Shown piece after piece: positions 1-10,731 of a stretch of DNA of 36,307 nt. Under the pieces are notes generated by a model. The model was not told the origin of the DNA. It did not search any database and saw only the letters and a program-made list of their open reading frames with translations. Made by a program: the position numbers and the translations under genes. This stretch comes from JALYRV01 sp036675475. GTDB taxonomy: Bacteria > Acidobacteriota > Vicinamibacteria > Vicinamibacterales > SCN-69-37. Location: assembly GCA_036675475.1 (NCBI GenBank), contig JAKFEY010000016.1, forward strand, positions 1 through 36,307, written 5' to 3'. The first letter of the stretch is position 1. Every line of letters starts with the position of its first letter.

Positions 1-175
1 AGGCCGAGCTCGTAGATGTCGACCGGAATTTCCGGGTCGAACACGGTCTTGATCGCTTCGACGATCTTCGGCTGCAGCTCCGCGGTGCGGGCGGGATCGG
101 ACGCGCCGACCTCGGGGTTGTCGGCCCGCTCGGGCACGTCTGACGGCGCGGTCAGCGCCTCGGTGTTCCAGTCGC

Positions 176-179
<4 letters not shown>
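1..179 (-). CDS. sufT: SufT (DUF59/MIP18-family Fe-S assembly factor), partial
   Basis: Only the first 59 codons or so are inside the window; the gene continues past the left edge. The minus-strand reading begins MSDWNTEALTAPSDVPERAD and reaches the motif VFDPEIPVDIYELGL, the typical opening of the DUF59/MIP18 fold of SufT, an accessory factor for Fe-S cluster maturation or delivery. The ATG overlaps the sufS stop as ATGA, so the two genes are translationally coupled and this is the last visible gene of the SUF operon. The conserved Cys of the family lies beyond the edge and cannot be checked. The family call is secure from the motif and context. Confidence 0.88.
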
Positions 180-1408
<1,229 letters not shown>

Positions 1409-1652
1409 AGTTACGTTCAGAGTCGGTGCTCGGGGCTCGGTCCGGTATTCCTCGGCGCCGCCGAGGCGAGTCGGGCCAAAGAGCGGTCCCTCCGTCGTCC
1501 TTTTAACGGCGTCGCCGACGAACACCGGACACCGCCCCTGCGCATGACAGAGGCGGTTGTAGAGCAGCGGGCGTGAGCAAGTGTCTGAGGCCGAGCGTCT
1601 AATCGCGAGGCCGAAGACAGCTTGCGGGAGCCCGCCGCGTTGAACGCCGCCG
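1409..1652 (-). other. Intergenic gap inside the SUF operon (sufD-sufS)
   Basis: About 245 bp without a convincing gene. Besides the operator near sufS it holds a perfect 7-bp hairpin with a 3-nt loop at 1450-1466 (CCTCGGC/GCCGAGG), with no following T-run, and a further CCGACTC half-site on the minus strand at about 1468-1474. The likely reading is an internal promoter/leader for sufS-sufT. No recognised riboswitch is seen. Confidence 0.5.
1413..1426 (-). promoter_or_regulatory. Candidate Rrf2-family operator in front of sufS
   Basis: On the minus strand the 14-mer CCGACTCTGAACGT sits 4 bp before the sufS ATG. It matches, at 13 of 14 positions, CCGACTCAGAACGT at 6041-6054, immediately upstream of the Rrf2 regulator gene of the same operon. 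Half of it resembles the IscR type-1 half-site (AGTCGG/CCGACT). A shared rare sequence at the two non-overlapping gene starts of one operon is best explained as a regulator site. The binding protein is inferred. Confidence 0.6.
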
Positions 1653-2956
1653 CTATCCGCGCGGCAGGGCGTCGAGCATGAGCGCTTCGAGCCGGTCGTG
1701 GATCGCCGCGGGCTGCACCTGCTGCAGCACTTCACCGGCGAAGGCGCGAATCAGCAGGTCGCGCGCGTCGAGACGGCCGATGCCGCGGGCGCGCAGATAG
1801 AACAGCGCGTCCTCGTCGAGCTGCCCGATGGCCGCGCCGTGCGTGCACTTCACATCGTCGGCGAAAATCTCGAGCTGCGGCTTGGTGTTGATCTGCGCGT
1901 CGTCGCTCAGCAGCAGCGCCTTGTTGGTCTGCTTCGCGTTGGTCTTCTGCGCGTCCTGCCGCACGAAGATCTTGCCGTTGAACACCGCGCGCGCCTTGCC
2001 GCCGAGCACGCCTTTGTACAGCTCGTGGCTGGGGCAATGCGCCGTGGCGTGATCGATGACAGTGTGGTTGTCCACGAGGCGATCGCCGTCGGCCAGGTAG
2101 AGGCCGTTGAGCGTGGCCTCCGCGCCTTCGCCGTCCATCAGCGCCGAAATGTCGTTGCGCACGATGCCGCCGCCGAGCGAGATGTTGTGCGACGAGAACA
2201 CGGCGCCGCGGCCGAGCCGCGCGAACGTGCCGGCCACGTGAAACGCCTTCCGGCTTTCGCGCTGCACCTTCACGTGATGCACGATGGCGCCCGGCGCCAC
2301 CACCGCTTCGGTCACCGCGTTGGTGAAATAGGTCTGGCCTTCCGGCCCGCCGTAGCTTTCGATGAGCGAACACTGGCTGTTGTCACCGGCGCTGATGAGC
2401 ACGCGCGGATGCGACACGGTCGGATCGGTGGCCGCATCCGACGCGATGTGAATCTGAATCGGGCGATCGAGCACCGTGTTGGCCGGCACGCGCACGAGGA
2501 CGCCGTCCTCGAAAAGCGCCGTGTTGAGCCACACGAAGGGATGGTCGCCCACCGCGATCTGCGCAAGCGCGGGCTGCAGTCGATCGGAGGTCGAGCCCAG
2601 CGCGGCGGCGAGGCTGCCGACGAAGACGCCGTCCGGCAGGCCGTCGAGCGACGACAGCTCGGGCGCGAAGCGTCCGCCGGCAATGACGGCCACATAAGGC
2701 TTCGCTTCGGCAAACAGGTGCGCGGCAATCTGCGCCGCGGTCGGCGCGGGGCCGCTCGGCGCGAACACCGTTTCGGCGATCGGCGAGATGTTGGTGAACC
2801 GCCAGTCCTCGTGGCGGGTCGTCGGGAACCCGCGCTCGGCGAACTGCCGCATGGCGGCGGCGCGCGCGTCGCGCAGCCACGCCGGCCCGATGCTCTGCGA
2901 CGTCTTCAGCCGCTCGTAAGCGGCGACGAACGGCTCCTGCCGCTCCGCCACTGGCG

Positions 2957-2960
<4 letters not shown>
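1653..2960 (-). CDS. sufD: Fe-S cluster assembly protein SufD
   Basis: A 435-residue scaffold subunit of the SufBC2D complex. The protein opens with an alpha-helical N-terminal part containing the family motif FPTTRHEDWRFTN (about 45-57) and continues into the SufBD beta-helix core, with VAGTFARLGRGAVFSSHN and the C-terminal stretch DDVKCTHGAAIGQLDEDALFYL, where a conserved Cys and His sit, followed by RGI and LLIRAFAGEVL. The ATG at 2960 overlaps the sufC stop as ATGA and begins MTPVAERQEPF; an upstream in-frame ATG at 2987 would overlap sufC by 31 bp and is less likely. It lies directly downstream of sufC. Confidence 0.95.
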
Positions 2961-3715
<755 letters not shown>

Positions 3716-3719
3716 TTCT

Positions 3720-5158
<1,439 letters not shown>

Positions 5159-5162
<4 letters not shown>

Positions 5163-5527
5163 GTGGTTGCTGGTTGCTCGTTGCTGGTTGCTGGTTTGTC
5201 TTCGATCGAGAAAGACACGCCGCAGCCGCAGGTGTTCTTGGCCTGCGGGTTCTGGAACACGAAGCCTTTGCTGAGCAGGCCCGTGTCGTAATCGAGCGTC
5301 GTGCCGCTGAGCAGACGCAGGCTGCGCGGGTCGACGAACACCTTCGCGCCCGCCACGCCCTCGAACACCTGGTCGGCCGGCTTCGGCGCGGTTTCCCACG
5401 CGAACGTGTATTCGAAGCCCGAGCATCCGCCCGCCTTCACGCCCACGCGCAGGCCGCCAGTGCCGAGCTGCTGCTTCTCCACCAGCTTCACGATCTGATG
5501 CGATGCGGATTCAGTAATGGTGATCAC
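5159..5527 (-). CDS. sufA: A-type Fe-S carrier (SufA/ErpA/IscA family)
   Basis: A 122-residue HesB/IscA-like carrier that accepts clusters from SufBC2D and passes them to apo-proteins. The three ligand cysteines are present, in VKAGGCSGFEY and in the C-terminal KNTCGCGVSF. The start is a GTG at 5527 overlapping the rrf2 stop as GTGA; this gives VITITESASHQIV, a normal family N-terminus. The last dozen residues (KPATSNEQPATT) lie beyond the usual end of the family and come from a 7-bp tandem repeat at 5164-5198, so the tail is probably a repeat-derived extension with no conserved role. Whether it is SufA or ErpA by function cannot be told from sequence. Confidence 0.9.
5164..5198. repeat. 7-bp tandem repeat at the sufA 3' end
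   Basis: Five units of TGGTTGC on the plus strand; the third has TCGTTGC and the last TGGTTTG. The array encodes the extra C-terminal residues of the A-type carrier and ends 2 bp before the sufB start codon. Such a short array could vary in copy number by slippage; a change of one unit would shift the sufA frame and move its stop relative to the coupled sufB start. Confidence 0.85.
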
Positions 5528-6033
5528 TGGCGTTCGGCCGCGAGGCCGCCTCCAAATGGCTTTCCGAAATGGACATGCACCGCGTCGCCGGGCGGCGGCT
5601 GGTCGGTGGCAATCTCCGCCAGCGTGCAGCCCGCAATCGCCGCGACGATGCGATCTTTCAGGCGCCAGAGCGGATCGCGCACGTTGCACTTCGAGTACTG
5701 CTCGCAGGTGTGATCCTCATCGGAGCACGCGGTAACCGTGAGCGGCCCGTCGACGGCGACGATGATGTCGGCGACCGAGATCTGGCTGGCCGGACGCGCG
5801 AGCACGTAGCCGCCGCGGATGCCCTGTTGCGAGACGAGCAGATTGGCGCGCGCGAGCTTCTGCAGCACCTTGGCGAGCAACTCGACCGGAATGTCGAAGC
5901 GCTCGGCGAGTTCGCGGGCGCTGGCCGCGCGAGGCGCCGGGGTGCCCGGCACCGCGTCGGCGGCACGCTCGCCGGTGGCGAGATGTCGCATGGCGATGAG
6001 GGCGTAGTCCGAACGTTTAGATAAGCGCAGCAT
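5524..6033 (-). CDS. Rrf2-family Fe-S-sensing regulator (IscR/SufR-like)
   Basis: A 169-residue winged-helix repressor, first gene of the SUF unit. MLRLSKRSDYALIAMRHLA is the classic Rrf2 opening, GIRGGYVLAR is the wing, and three cysteines C103, C110 and C116 (spacing Cx6Cx5C) sit where IscR holds its cluster (Cx5Cx5C there). An insert of about ten residues (around 22-36, Ala/Pro-rich) lies between helix 1 and the HTH. It is coupled to sufA by GTGA. An IscR-like palindrome covers its start region, implying autoregulation. It starts 33 bp after the moeB stop. IscR-type Fe-S sensing is known for the family; the exact cofactor here is inference. Confidence 0.92.
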   Translation of the reverse strand: MLRLSKRSDYALIAMRHLATGERAADAVPGTPAPRAASARELAERFDIPVELLAKVLQKLARANLLVSQQGIRGGYVLARPASQISVADIIVAVDGPLTVTACSDEDHTCEQYSKCNVRDPLWRLKDRIVAAIAGCTLAEIATDQPPPGDAVHVHFGKPFGGGLAAERQ

Positions 6034-6036
6034 GGA

Positions 6037-6061
6037 ATATCCGACTCAGAACGTCCTAGTT
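6037..6061 (-). promoter_or_regulatory. Rrf2/IscR type-1-like operator upstream of rrf2
   Basis: Read on the plus strand, the 25-bp site starts with ATATCCGACT and carries ACGTCCTAGTT on the right. The left half fits the IscR type-1 consensus (ATASYYGACT) at all but one position, and the right half keeps GTC at the expected spacing. It ends 3 bp before the rrf2 ATG on the minus strand. Its core recurs before sufS. Confidence 0.65.
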
Positions 6062-6066
6062 TACCA

Positions 6067-7188
6067 CTAGTGGCGCCAGGCGGCCATGCCCCCCTTGAGC
6101 GATACGGCCTGGAAGCCTTTATCTCTCAACATCTTAGCGGCCTTCGCGCTGCGCATTCCGGCTGCGCAATATGTTGCAATCGGCAGGTCTGAGGGCAGCT
6201 CCCCAAGGCGCGACCCGAGCTGTCCGAGCGGGATCAGTCGGCTACCCTCGATGGCGTCGAGGGCGTGCTCGCTGGGCTCGCGCACGTCGAGCAGGAACAG
6301 GGGCTGGCCCGACGCGAGTTTCTGCCTGAGGTCGGCGGCCGTGATCTCGCTTGCGGCTTCGGTGGGCAGGTCGCCGCAGAGCAGCGTGTATTCGATGGGC
6401 GTTGTGATGGTCGGGCTCGTGCCGCAGACCGGGCAGCCGGGATCTTTCGGCAATCGGATTTCGCGGAATCGCGGTCCGAGCGCATCAATCAGCAACAATC
6501 GCCCGATCAGCGGATCGCCAAATCCGCCAATGATCTTCAGGGCCTCGGTGGCCTGAATCGTTCCGACCAGGCCCGGCAGCACGCCCAGCACGCCGGCTTC
6601 CGAGCATCCCGGAATCACGCCGGGCGGCGGCGGTTCGGGGTGCAGGCACCGGTAGCAGGGGCCATCGGCCGTCGCGAACACGGAGACCTGGCCTTCGAAG
6701 CGGAAGACGCTGCCATAGACGTTGGGCCGCCGCGTGATCACGCACGCGTCGTTGACCAGATAGCGCGCGGCGAAGTTGTCGGTGCCGTCGATGACGAGGT
6801 CGTAGCGCGAGACGAGATCGATCACGTTCGACGCGTCGAGCCTCACGGCGTGCGGCACGATCTCGACCAGCGGATTCACCTCGCGCATGCGCGCGCGGGC
6901 GACGTCGATCTTCCGGCGGCCGATGTCGGCCGTGCCATAGAGGATCTGCCGCTGCAGGTTGGACTCGTCGACCTGGTCGAACTCGACGATGCCGATGCGG
7001 CCGACGCCGGCGGCGGCGAGGTACAGAAGTGTGGGTGAGCCAAGCCCGCCGGCGCCAACGACGAGCACCGAGCCGGCCTTCAGCCGGCGCTGTCCCTCTT
7101 CCCCGACTTCGGGAATGACCATGTGCCGGCCGTAGCGGCGCCGTTCGTCGGGAGTGAAGTCCACGAGCTCGATCTTAGCAGCGCGCAT
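6067..7188 (-). CDS. moeB: MoeB/ThiF-type adenylyltransferase with C-terminal rhodanese domain
   Basis: A 373-residue MoeZ-like fusion: an E1-like enzyme that adenylates the C-terminus of a sulfur-carrier protein (MoaD, ThiS or CysO type) plus a rhodanese that supplies sulfur. Visible are the nucleotide loop VVGAGGLGSP (45-50 core), the arginine finger in NLQRQ (R80), DGTDNFAARYLVND, zinc cysteines C178/C181 and C252/C255, the catalytic Cys in GCSEAGVLG (C195), and the rhodanese loop CAAGMRSA (C341). The start is uncertain: ATG 7188 (MRAAKIELVDF) is preferred; GTG 7218 would place it one base from the divergent gene. It lies upstream of the SUF operon, so sulfur-transfer functions cluster here. 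The true acceptor protein is unknown. Confidence 0.92.
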   Translation of the reverse strand: MRAAKIELVDFTPDERRRYGRHMVIPEVGEEGQRRLKAGSVLVVGAGGLGSPTLLYLAAAGVGRIGIVEFDQVDESNLQRQILYGTADIGRRKIDVARARMREVNPLVEIVPHAVRLDASNVIDLVSRYDLVIDGTDNFAARYLVNDACVITRRPNVYGSVFRFEGQVSVFATADGPCYRCLHPEPPPPGVIPGCSEAGVLGVLPGLVGTIQATEALKIIGGFGDPLIGRLLLIDALGPRFREIRLPKDPGCPVCGTSPTITTPIEYTLLCGDLPTEAASEITAADLRQKLASGQPLFLLDVREPSEHALDAIEGSRLIPLGQLGSRLGELPSDLPIATYCAAGMRSAKAAKMLRDKGFQAVSLKGGMAAWRH

Positions 7189-7219
7189 CGCGCCGGCGGC
7201 CGCGGGCGTCCTAGTCACG

Positions 7220-7909
7220 ATGCGCGTGTGGGACGTGGCGCCCGGCTATCTCAATCGGCAGAGCCTGCTCGGCGAACATCGTGAGCTGCACGGCCTGCGC
7301 AACATTCTCGTGGAGGGCAAGCGCGGATACGCGCGCCATCCCGAGACGCTGCGGTGGCATGGGTGCCTTTCGGGGCTTGCCGCGCGGCATGCGCGGCTCG
7401 CGGCCGAGATGCGGCTGCGCGGGTATGTCGATCGCACGCCGCTCGAAGTGGTGCGCGAGGCGGCGTGGCCGGAGGTGTTCGTCACGCCGGTGGCCGAGCA
7501 GTTCGCGCTGCTGGCGTCGAAGTATCGCGGCCGCGAGCGCGGGCGCATCCCGCTGCCGCGCAGCCCGCAGCAGCTGTGGGCGCAGCACAAATATTCAGTG
7601 ATGGCGCGCGACCCTGCCGGGTACCGGCGCATCGGGCGGCGCGTCGCCGCCATGTCGCCGCGGGCTGATCTCTCTGGCCTTGCCGAGGACCTCACGCGCA
7701 TCCTGCGTGAGCCGCCGCCGGGCGCCCGGCTGGTCAACGCGCTCGAGCACATGTGGGGCCACGTCGCCGACGCGGCAACGCCAGCAGACCGCGCCGCCGC
7801 CGGTGGGAGCCCAACCGCCCTGCTCGCCGCCATCCAGCGCCTGGCCCTCGCCACGGCCGAACCTTATCTGCTGGCCTCCACCGCCCTGAGTGACCTGGCA
7901 ACTCGCTAA
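7220..7909 (+). CDS. Pyrimidine-dimer DNA glycosylase-like / DUF1722 fusion protein
   Basis: A 229-residue two-part protein. The N-terminal half (MRVWDVAPGYLNRQSLLGEH, then GKRGYARHPETLRWHG) resembles the T4 endonuclease V-like pyrimidine dimer glycosylase family. The C-terminal half, from about residue 122, contains LWAQHKYSVMARDP and GYRRIGRRVA, the hallmark of DUF1722 (YbgA). In E. coli ybgA lies next to the photolyase gene, and DUF1722 is also fused to thiouracil-desulfidase-type DUF523 domains, so a role with UV- or thio-base damage is plausible. ATG 7220 is chosen because it gives the family N-terminus; no Shine-Dalgarno is visible. Domain calls are by pattern only; the catalytic state of the glycosylase part is not established. 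Confidence 0.72.
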   Translation: MRVWDVAPGYLNRQSLLGEHRELHGLRNILVEGKRGYARHPETLRWHGCLSGLAARHARLAAEMRLRGYVDRTPLEVVREAAWPEVFVTPVAEQFALLASKYRGRERGRIPLPRSPQQLWAQHKYSVMARDPAGYRRIGRRVAAMSPRADLSGLAEDLTRILREPPPGARLVNALEHMWGHVADAATPADRAAAGGSPTALLAAIQRLALATAEPYLLASTALSDLATR

Positions 7910-7939
7910 ATCACCAAATCACCAAATCACCAAATCACC
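7908..7939. repeat. 8-bp tandem repeat (AAATCACC x4)
   Basis: Four perfect copies of AAATCACC beginning inside the TAA stop of the preceding gene. It is AT-richer than its surroundings and fills most of the space before rmuC. Like the array at 5164-5198, it sits exactly at a gene end. Confidence 0.9.
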
Positions 7940-7974
7940 AGATGATGGTGACCTCCCCTGTCCGCCCCCTCTGG

Positions 7975-7980
7975 TACCAT
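7975..7980 (+). promoter_or_regulatory. Possible -10 element of a leaderless rmuC transcript
   Basis: TACCAT lies 6 nt before the rmuC GTG at 7987, the spacing expected if transcription starts at the start codon. No Shine-Dalgarno precedes the GTG. Confidence 0.35.
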
Positions 7981-7986
7981 GCGCGT

Positions 7987-9210
7987 GTGCAAATCAGCGC
8001 AATCCCCCTTCTGCTCGGCGCCGCGCTTGGGGCCCTGGCCGCAACCGTCTACTGGCTGGCGCGGCAGCGCGGGGCTGAGTCCACGCGCGCGCGGCTCGAG
8101 GCCGAGCTCGCGGCGGCCCGGCAGTCGGCCGAGGATCAGCGCGCCGCGCTCGCCGAAGCGCGTGACACGTTTGCCGCCCTGTCGAAGGAAGCCCTGCGCG
8201 AAAACCGCACCGAGTTTCTCGAAAACGCCGGCGCCCTGCTGACGCCGGTGCGCGAAACGCTCGACAAGGTGCAGACGCAGCTCGGTGACGTCGACCTGCG
8301 CCGCGAGCGCTCGTACGGCGCGGTCACCCGGCAGCTCGAATCGCTCGCGCAGACGCAGACGGACCTGCGCCGCGAAACCGAGCAGCTCTCGCGCGCGCTG
8401 CGCTCGCCCAATCAGCGCGGGCGCTGGGGTGAAGTGCAGCTGCGCAAGGTCGTCGAACTTGCCGGCATGCTGCAGCACTGCGACTTCACCGAGAAAGCCA
8501 CGCTCACGAGCGACGACCGCGGCCGCCAGACGCCCGATCTCCTCATCAACCTCCCCGGCGGCGCCACCATCATCGTCGACTCAAAAGTCCCGATCGATGC
8601 GTATCTGCGGGCGATCGAGGCGGGCGACGAGCAGGCGCGCGCGCAGCATCTCGACGCGCACGCGCGGCAGGTGCGCGAGCACGTGAAGTCGCTGGGCGCG
8701 AAGGAGTATTTCCGGCAGTTCGAGCGCACGCCGGAGCTGGTGGTGATGTTCATGCCGCTCGAGCCGCTGATGTCATCGGCCTTCGAGCGCGACGAAACGC
8801 TGCTCGAGACGGCCGCGCGTCACAACATCGTGATGGCGACGCCCATGACGCTGCTGGCGCTGCTGCGCACCATCGCGTTTGGATGGCAGCAGCAGACGCT
8901 TGCCGAAAGCGCGGGCGTCATTCGCGAGCTGGGACGGGATCTCTACGAGCGCCTGGCGATGCTGGTGAGCCATCTCGAGCGCGTGGGCCGCAACATCAAG
9001 CAGGCCGGCGACGCGTACGACTCGTTCATCGGGTCGCTCGAGCAGAACGTGCTGCCGGCGGCGCGCCGCTTCAAGGAGCTGGGCGTCACCACGACGAAGG
9101 TCGTAGAGACGCCCGACCTGCTGAAGCTCGCGCCGCGCCGGGTCACGAAAGCGGAACTGGCGGAAAAAGGGGACGGGTCTAATTATTCGCTCGAGATTTC
9201 GAATAATTAG
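7987..9210 (+). CDS. rmuC: RmuC-family DNA recombination protein
   Basis: A 407-residue RmuC homologue. An N-terminal membrane segment (IPLLLGAALGALAATVYWLA) is followed by a coiled coil (about 30-130) and the RmuC nuclease-like domain with NQRGRWGEVQLRKVVELAGM, PDLLINLPGG, IVDSKVPIDAYLRA and VMFMPLEP. RmuC proteins limit inversions at short inverted repeats in E. coli. The frame opens at 7942, but residues before the GTG at 7987 are not hydrophobic and overlap a likely promoter, so 7987 is used. The last 13 residues (GDGSNYSLEISNN) and the stop codon are encoded by a large perfect palindrome. A gene linked to inverted-repeat stability that ends inside one is a curiosity, probably coincidence. 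Confidence 0.93.
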   Translation: MQISAIPLLLGAALGALAATVYWLARQRGAESTRARLEAELAAARQSAEDQRAALAEARDTFAALSKEALRENRTEFLENAGALLTPVRETLDKVQTQLGDVDLRRERSYGAVTRQLESLAQTQTDLRRETEQLSRALRSPNQRGRWGEVQLRKVVELAGMLQHCDFTEKATLTSDDRGRQTPDLLINLPGGATIIVDSKVPIDAYLRAIEAGDEQARAQHLDAHARQVREHVKSLGAKEYFRQFERTPELVVMFMPLEPLMSSAFERDETLLETAARHNIVMATPMTLLALLRTIAFGWQQQTLAESAGVIRELGRDLYERLAMLVSHLERVGRNIKQAGDAYDSFIGSLEQNVLPAARRFKELGVTTTKVVETPDLLKLAPRRVTKAELAEKGDGSNYSLEISNN

Positions 9211-9220
9211 ACCCGTCCCC
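9169..9220. repeat. Perfect 21-bp inverted repeat (REP/RAYT-like palindrome), likely bidirectional terminator
   Basis: The left arm 9169-9189 begins GGGGACGGGTCTAATTA and the right arm 9200-9220 is its exact reverse complement; the loop is 10 nt. It lies between convergent genes and contains the rmuC stop. Palindromes with GGGGAC tips are widely seen near REP-associated transposases (established for such families in general; assignment here is inference). A related copy is at 19090-19128. It would also form a very strong hairpin able to end transcription from both sides. Confidence 0.85.
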
Positions 9221-9222
9221 AT

Positions 9223-9930
9223 TTATACAATTCCCCAACTAACGGTCACGGTGGCGCGGATCTCGATCTCGCCGGGGCTGATCGGCGTCTCGGGCGCCGG
9301 GGCCGCCGCGGACTGCCGCATCATCACGGCATCCATCATCGGACGCGGCTGGTCGTAGCGCTGCTCGTTGATGCGCAGCACCGGGCCGAGCTTCGCGCTG
9401 GCCGCCGCGACGGCCACTTCCGCGCGCTGCTTGGCATCTTCGACCGCCTCACGCAGCGCGTCGCGCTCGGCCGTGTCGCGATCCTTCAGATCCCAGCGCA
9501 CGCCGTGAATCGAATTGCCGCCGGCGGCAATCGAGCGATCGAGCACCTCGGCCACCTTCGTCAGATCGTCGACCATCACCTCGACCTGGTTCGACACGAC
9601 GTAGCCGCGCAGGTTGCGCCGGTTGTTGGAATAGTCCCAGTCGGCGTTGACACTGAAGCCGACGGTGCGAATGGCCGTCTCGGGAATGCCCAGCGCCTTC
9701 AACTGCGCCTGAATCGCCGTCATCACGACCGCGGCCTGCCGCTGGGCCTCCTGCGGCTTTGGCGCGCGCGCCTCGATGCCCACCGTCACCCACGCGCGGT
9801 CGGGCGCCATGCGCACCGAGGCCTGCCCCGATGTCGTCACGCTGCGCTCCGGCGTCCGCATCTCCTGCGCGGCCGCCGGCACCGCCAGGGCCAGCACAAC
9901 CGCCATCACCACGAGAACTCGTCTGTTCAT
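9223..9930 (-). CDS. SIMPL (DUF541) domain exported protein, copy 1
   Basis: A 235-residue protein with a clear signal peptide (MNRRVLVVMAVVLALAVPAA, cleavage near AAAQE) and a full SIMPL domain: VTTSGQASVRMAPDRAWVTV, then LRGYVVSNQVEVMVDD and the C-terminal IEIRATVTVSW. The family includes YggE and is thought to act at the cell surface under stress; the biochemical role is unknown. The ATG at 9930 has GGGAGG about 5 nt upstream. It is the second gene of a tandem pair, 32 bp downstream of its paralogue, and converges on rmuC with only the palindrome between. Confidence 0.9.
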   Translation of the reverse strand: MNRRVLVVMAVVLALAVPAAAQEMRTPERSVTTSGQASVRMAPDRAWVTVGIEARAPKPQEAQRQAAVVMTAIQAQLKALGIPETAIRTVGFSVNADWDYSNNRRNLRGYVVSNQVEVMVDDLTKVAEVLDRSIAAGGNSIHGVRWDLKDRDTAERDALREAVEDAKQRAEVAVAAASAKLGPVLRINEQRYDQPRPMMDAVMMRQSAAAPAPETPISPGEIEIRATVTVSWGIV

Positions 9931-9962
9931 GCCGCCTCCCGGCTGCAAAACGTACTCCGCCG

Positions 9963-10682
9963 TTACTGAAGAATCCACGACACCGTCACGGTGCTGCGGA
10001 TGTCGATCTGTCCCGGACTGACCGGCATGTCCGTGACCCGCACCGCTTCGGCGACACCTGCCATTCCGACCGTGGAGCTGTACATGCGCGGCGTCACCTG
10101 ACCGGCCCGCGACTCCTGCGCGGCGAACACGGCGCCGAGCGTCCTGCCCGATGCCGCCGCAATGACCTCCGCCCGCGCGCGCGCGTCCGCATACGCCCGC
10201 TGCAGCGCCTCGCGCTCGAGCGACGCGGCGTCCTTCACGGCCCATCGCACGCCATGGATGACGTTGGCGCCCGCCTCGATCGAGTCGTCAATCACGGCAG
10301 TCACCTTCGCGATGTCGTCGACGCGCACCTCTATCTGGTTCGACACGACATAGCCGCGCAGGTTGCGCCGGCCCTGCGGAAGAAACTCCCAGTCCTGCGC
10401 GACGTTCAACGCCGACGTCCTGATCGCGGACTCGGGGATGCCCAGCGCCTTCAACGCGCTCTGGATGGCGGTCATCGCGACGGCAACCTTCTCGCGGGCC
10501 GTCACGGTTTGCGGCGCGCGCGCCTCGACGCCCACCGTCACAAACGCGCGATCGGGCGCCCGCTCCACCACCGCCGTCCCGGTGGTTGTGACCAGACTCG
10601 GCCCCGGATCCTGCGCCGCCGCCGGCACCGCCGCCGCTCCCATCGCCAGCACGGCCGCGCACGCGAAGAACATCTTTCTCAT
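9963..10682 (-). CDS. SIMPL (DUF541) domain exported protein, copy 2
   Basis: A 239-residue paralogue of the downstream gene, with signal peptide MRKMFFACAAVLAMGAAAVP and cleavage near AAAQD. Shared blocks include APDRAFVTVGVEARAPQ, LKALGIPESAIRT, RRNLRGYVVSNQIEV, NVIHGVRWAVKD and the terminal IRSTVTVSW. The tandem arrangement points to a local duplication followed by divergence mainly in the last third. A strong AAGGAGG lies 6 nt before the ATG at 10682. First gene of the pair; the 49-bp space to the divergent aminotransferase must hold both promoters. Confidence 0.9.
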   Translation of the reverse strand: MRKMFFACAAVLAMGAAAVPAAAQDPGPSLVTTTGTAVVERAPDRAFVTVGVEARAPQTVTAREKVAVAMTAIQSALKALGIPESAIRTSALNVAQDWEFLPQGRRNLRGYVVSNQIEVRVDDIAKVTAVIDDSIEAGANVIHGVRWAVKDAASLEREALQRAYADARARAEVIAAASGRTLGAVFAAQESRAGQVTPRMYSSTVGMAGVAEAVRVTDMPVSPGQIDIRSTVTVSWILQ

Positions 10683-10731
10683 TGCCGCCTCCTTTTCTAT
10701 TAGTCTTTCAGCGGACCGATTTGGCCTTCAT

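Noticed and set aside
1409..1735. N-terminal extension of sufS (open frame to 1735)
   Set aside because: The extension is Arg/Cys-rich, unlike any SufS, and runs through the operator and hairpin; the family N-terminus begins at 1408.
5164..5198. CRISPR-like array
   Set aside because: Units are 7 bp in direct contact, with no spacers; a simple tandem repeat. The same applies to 7908-7939.
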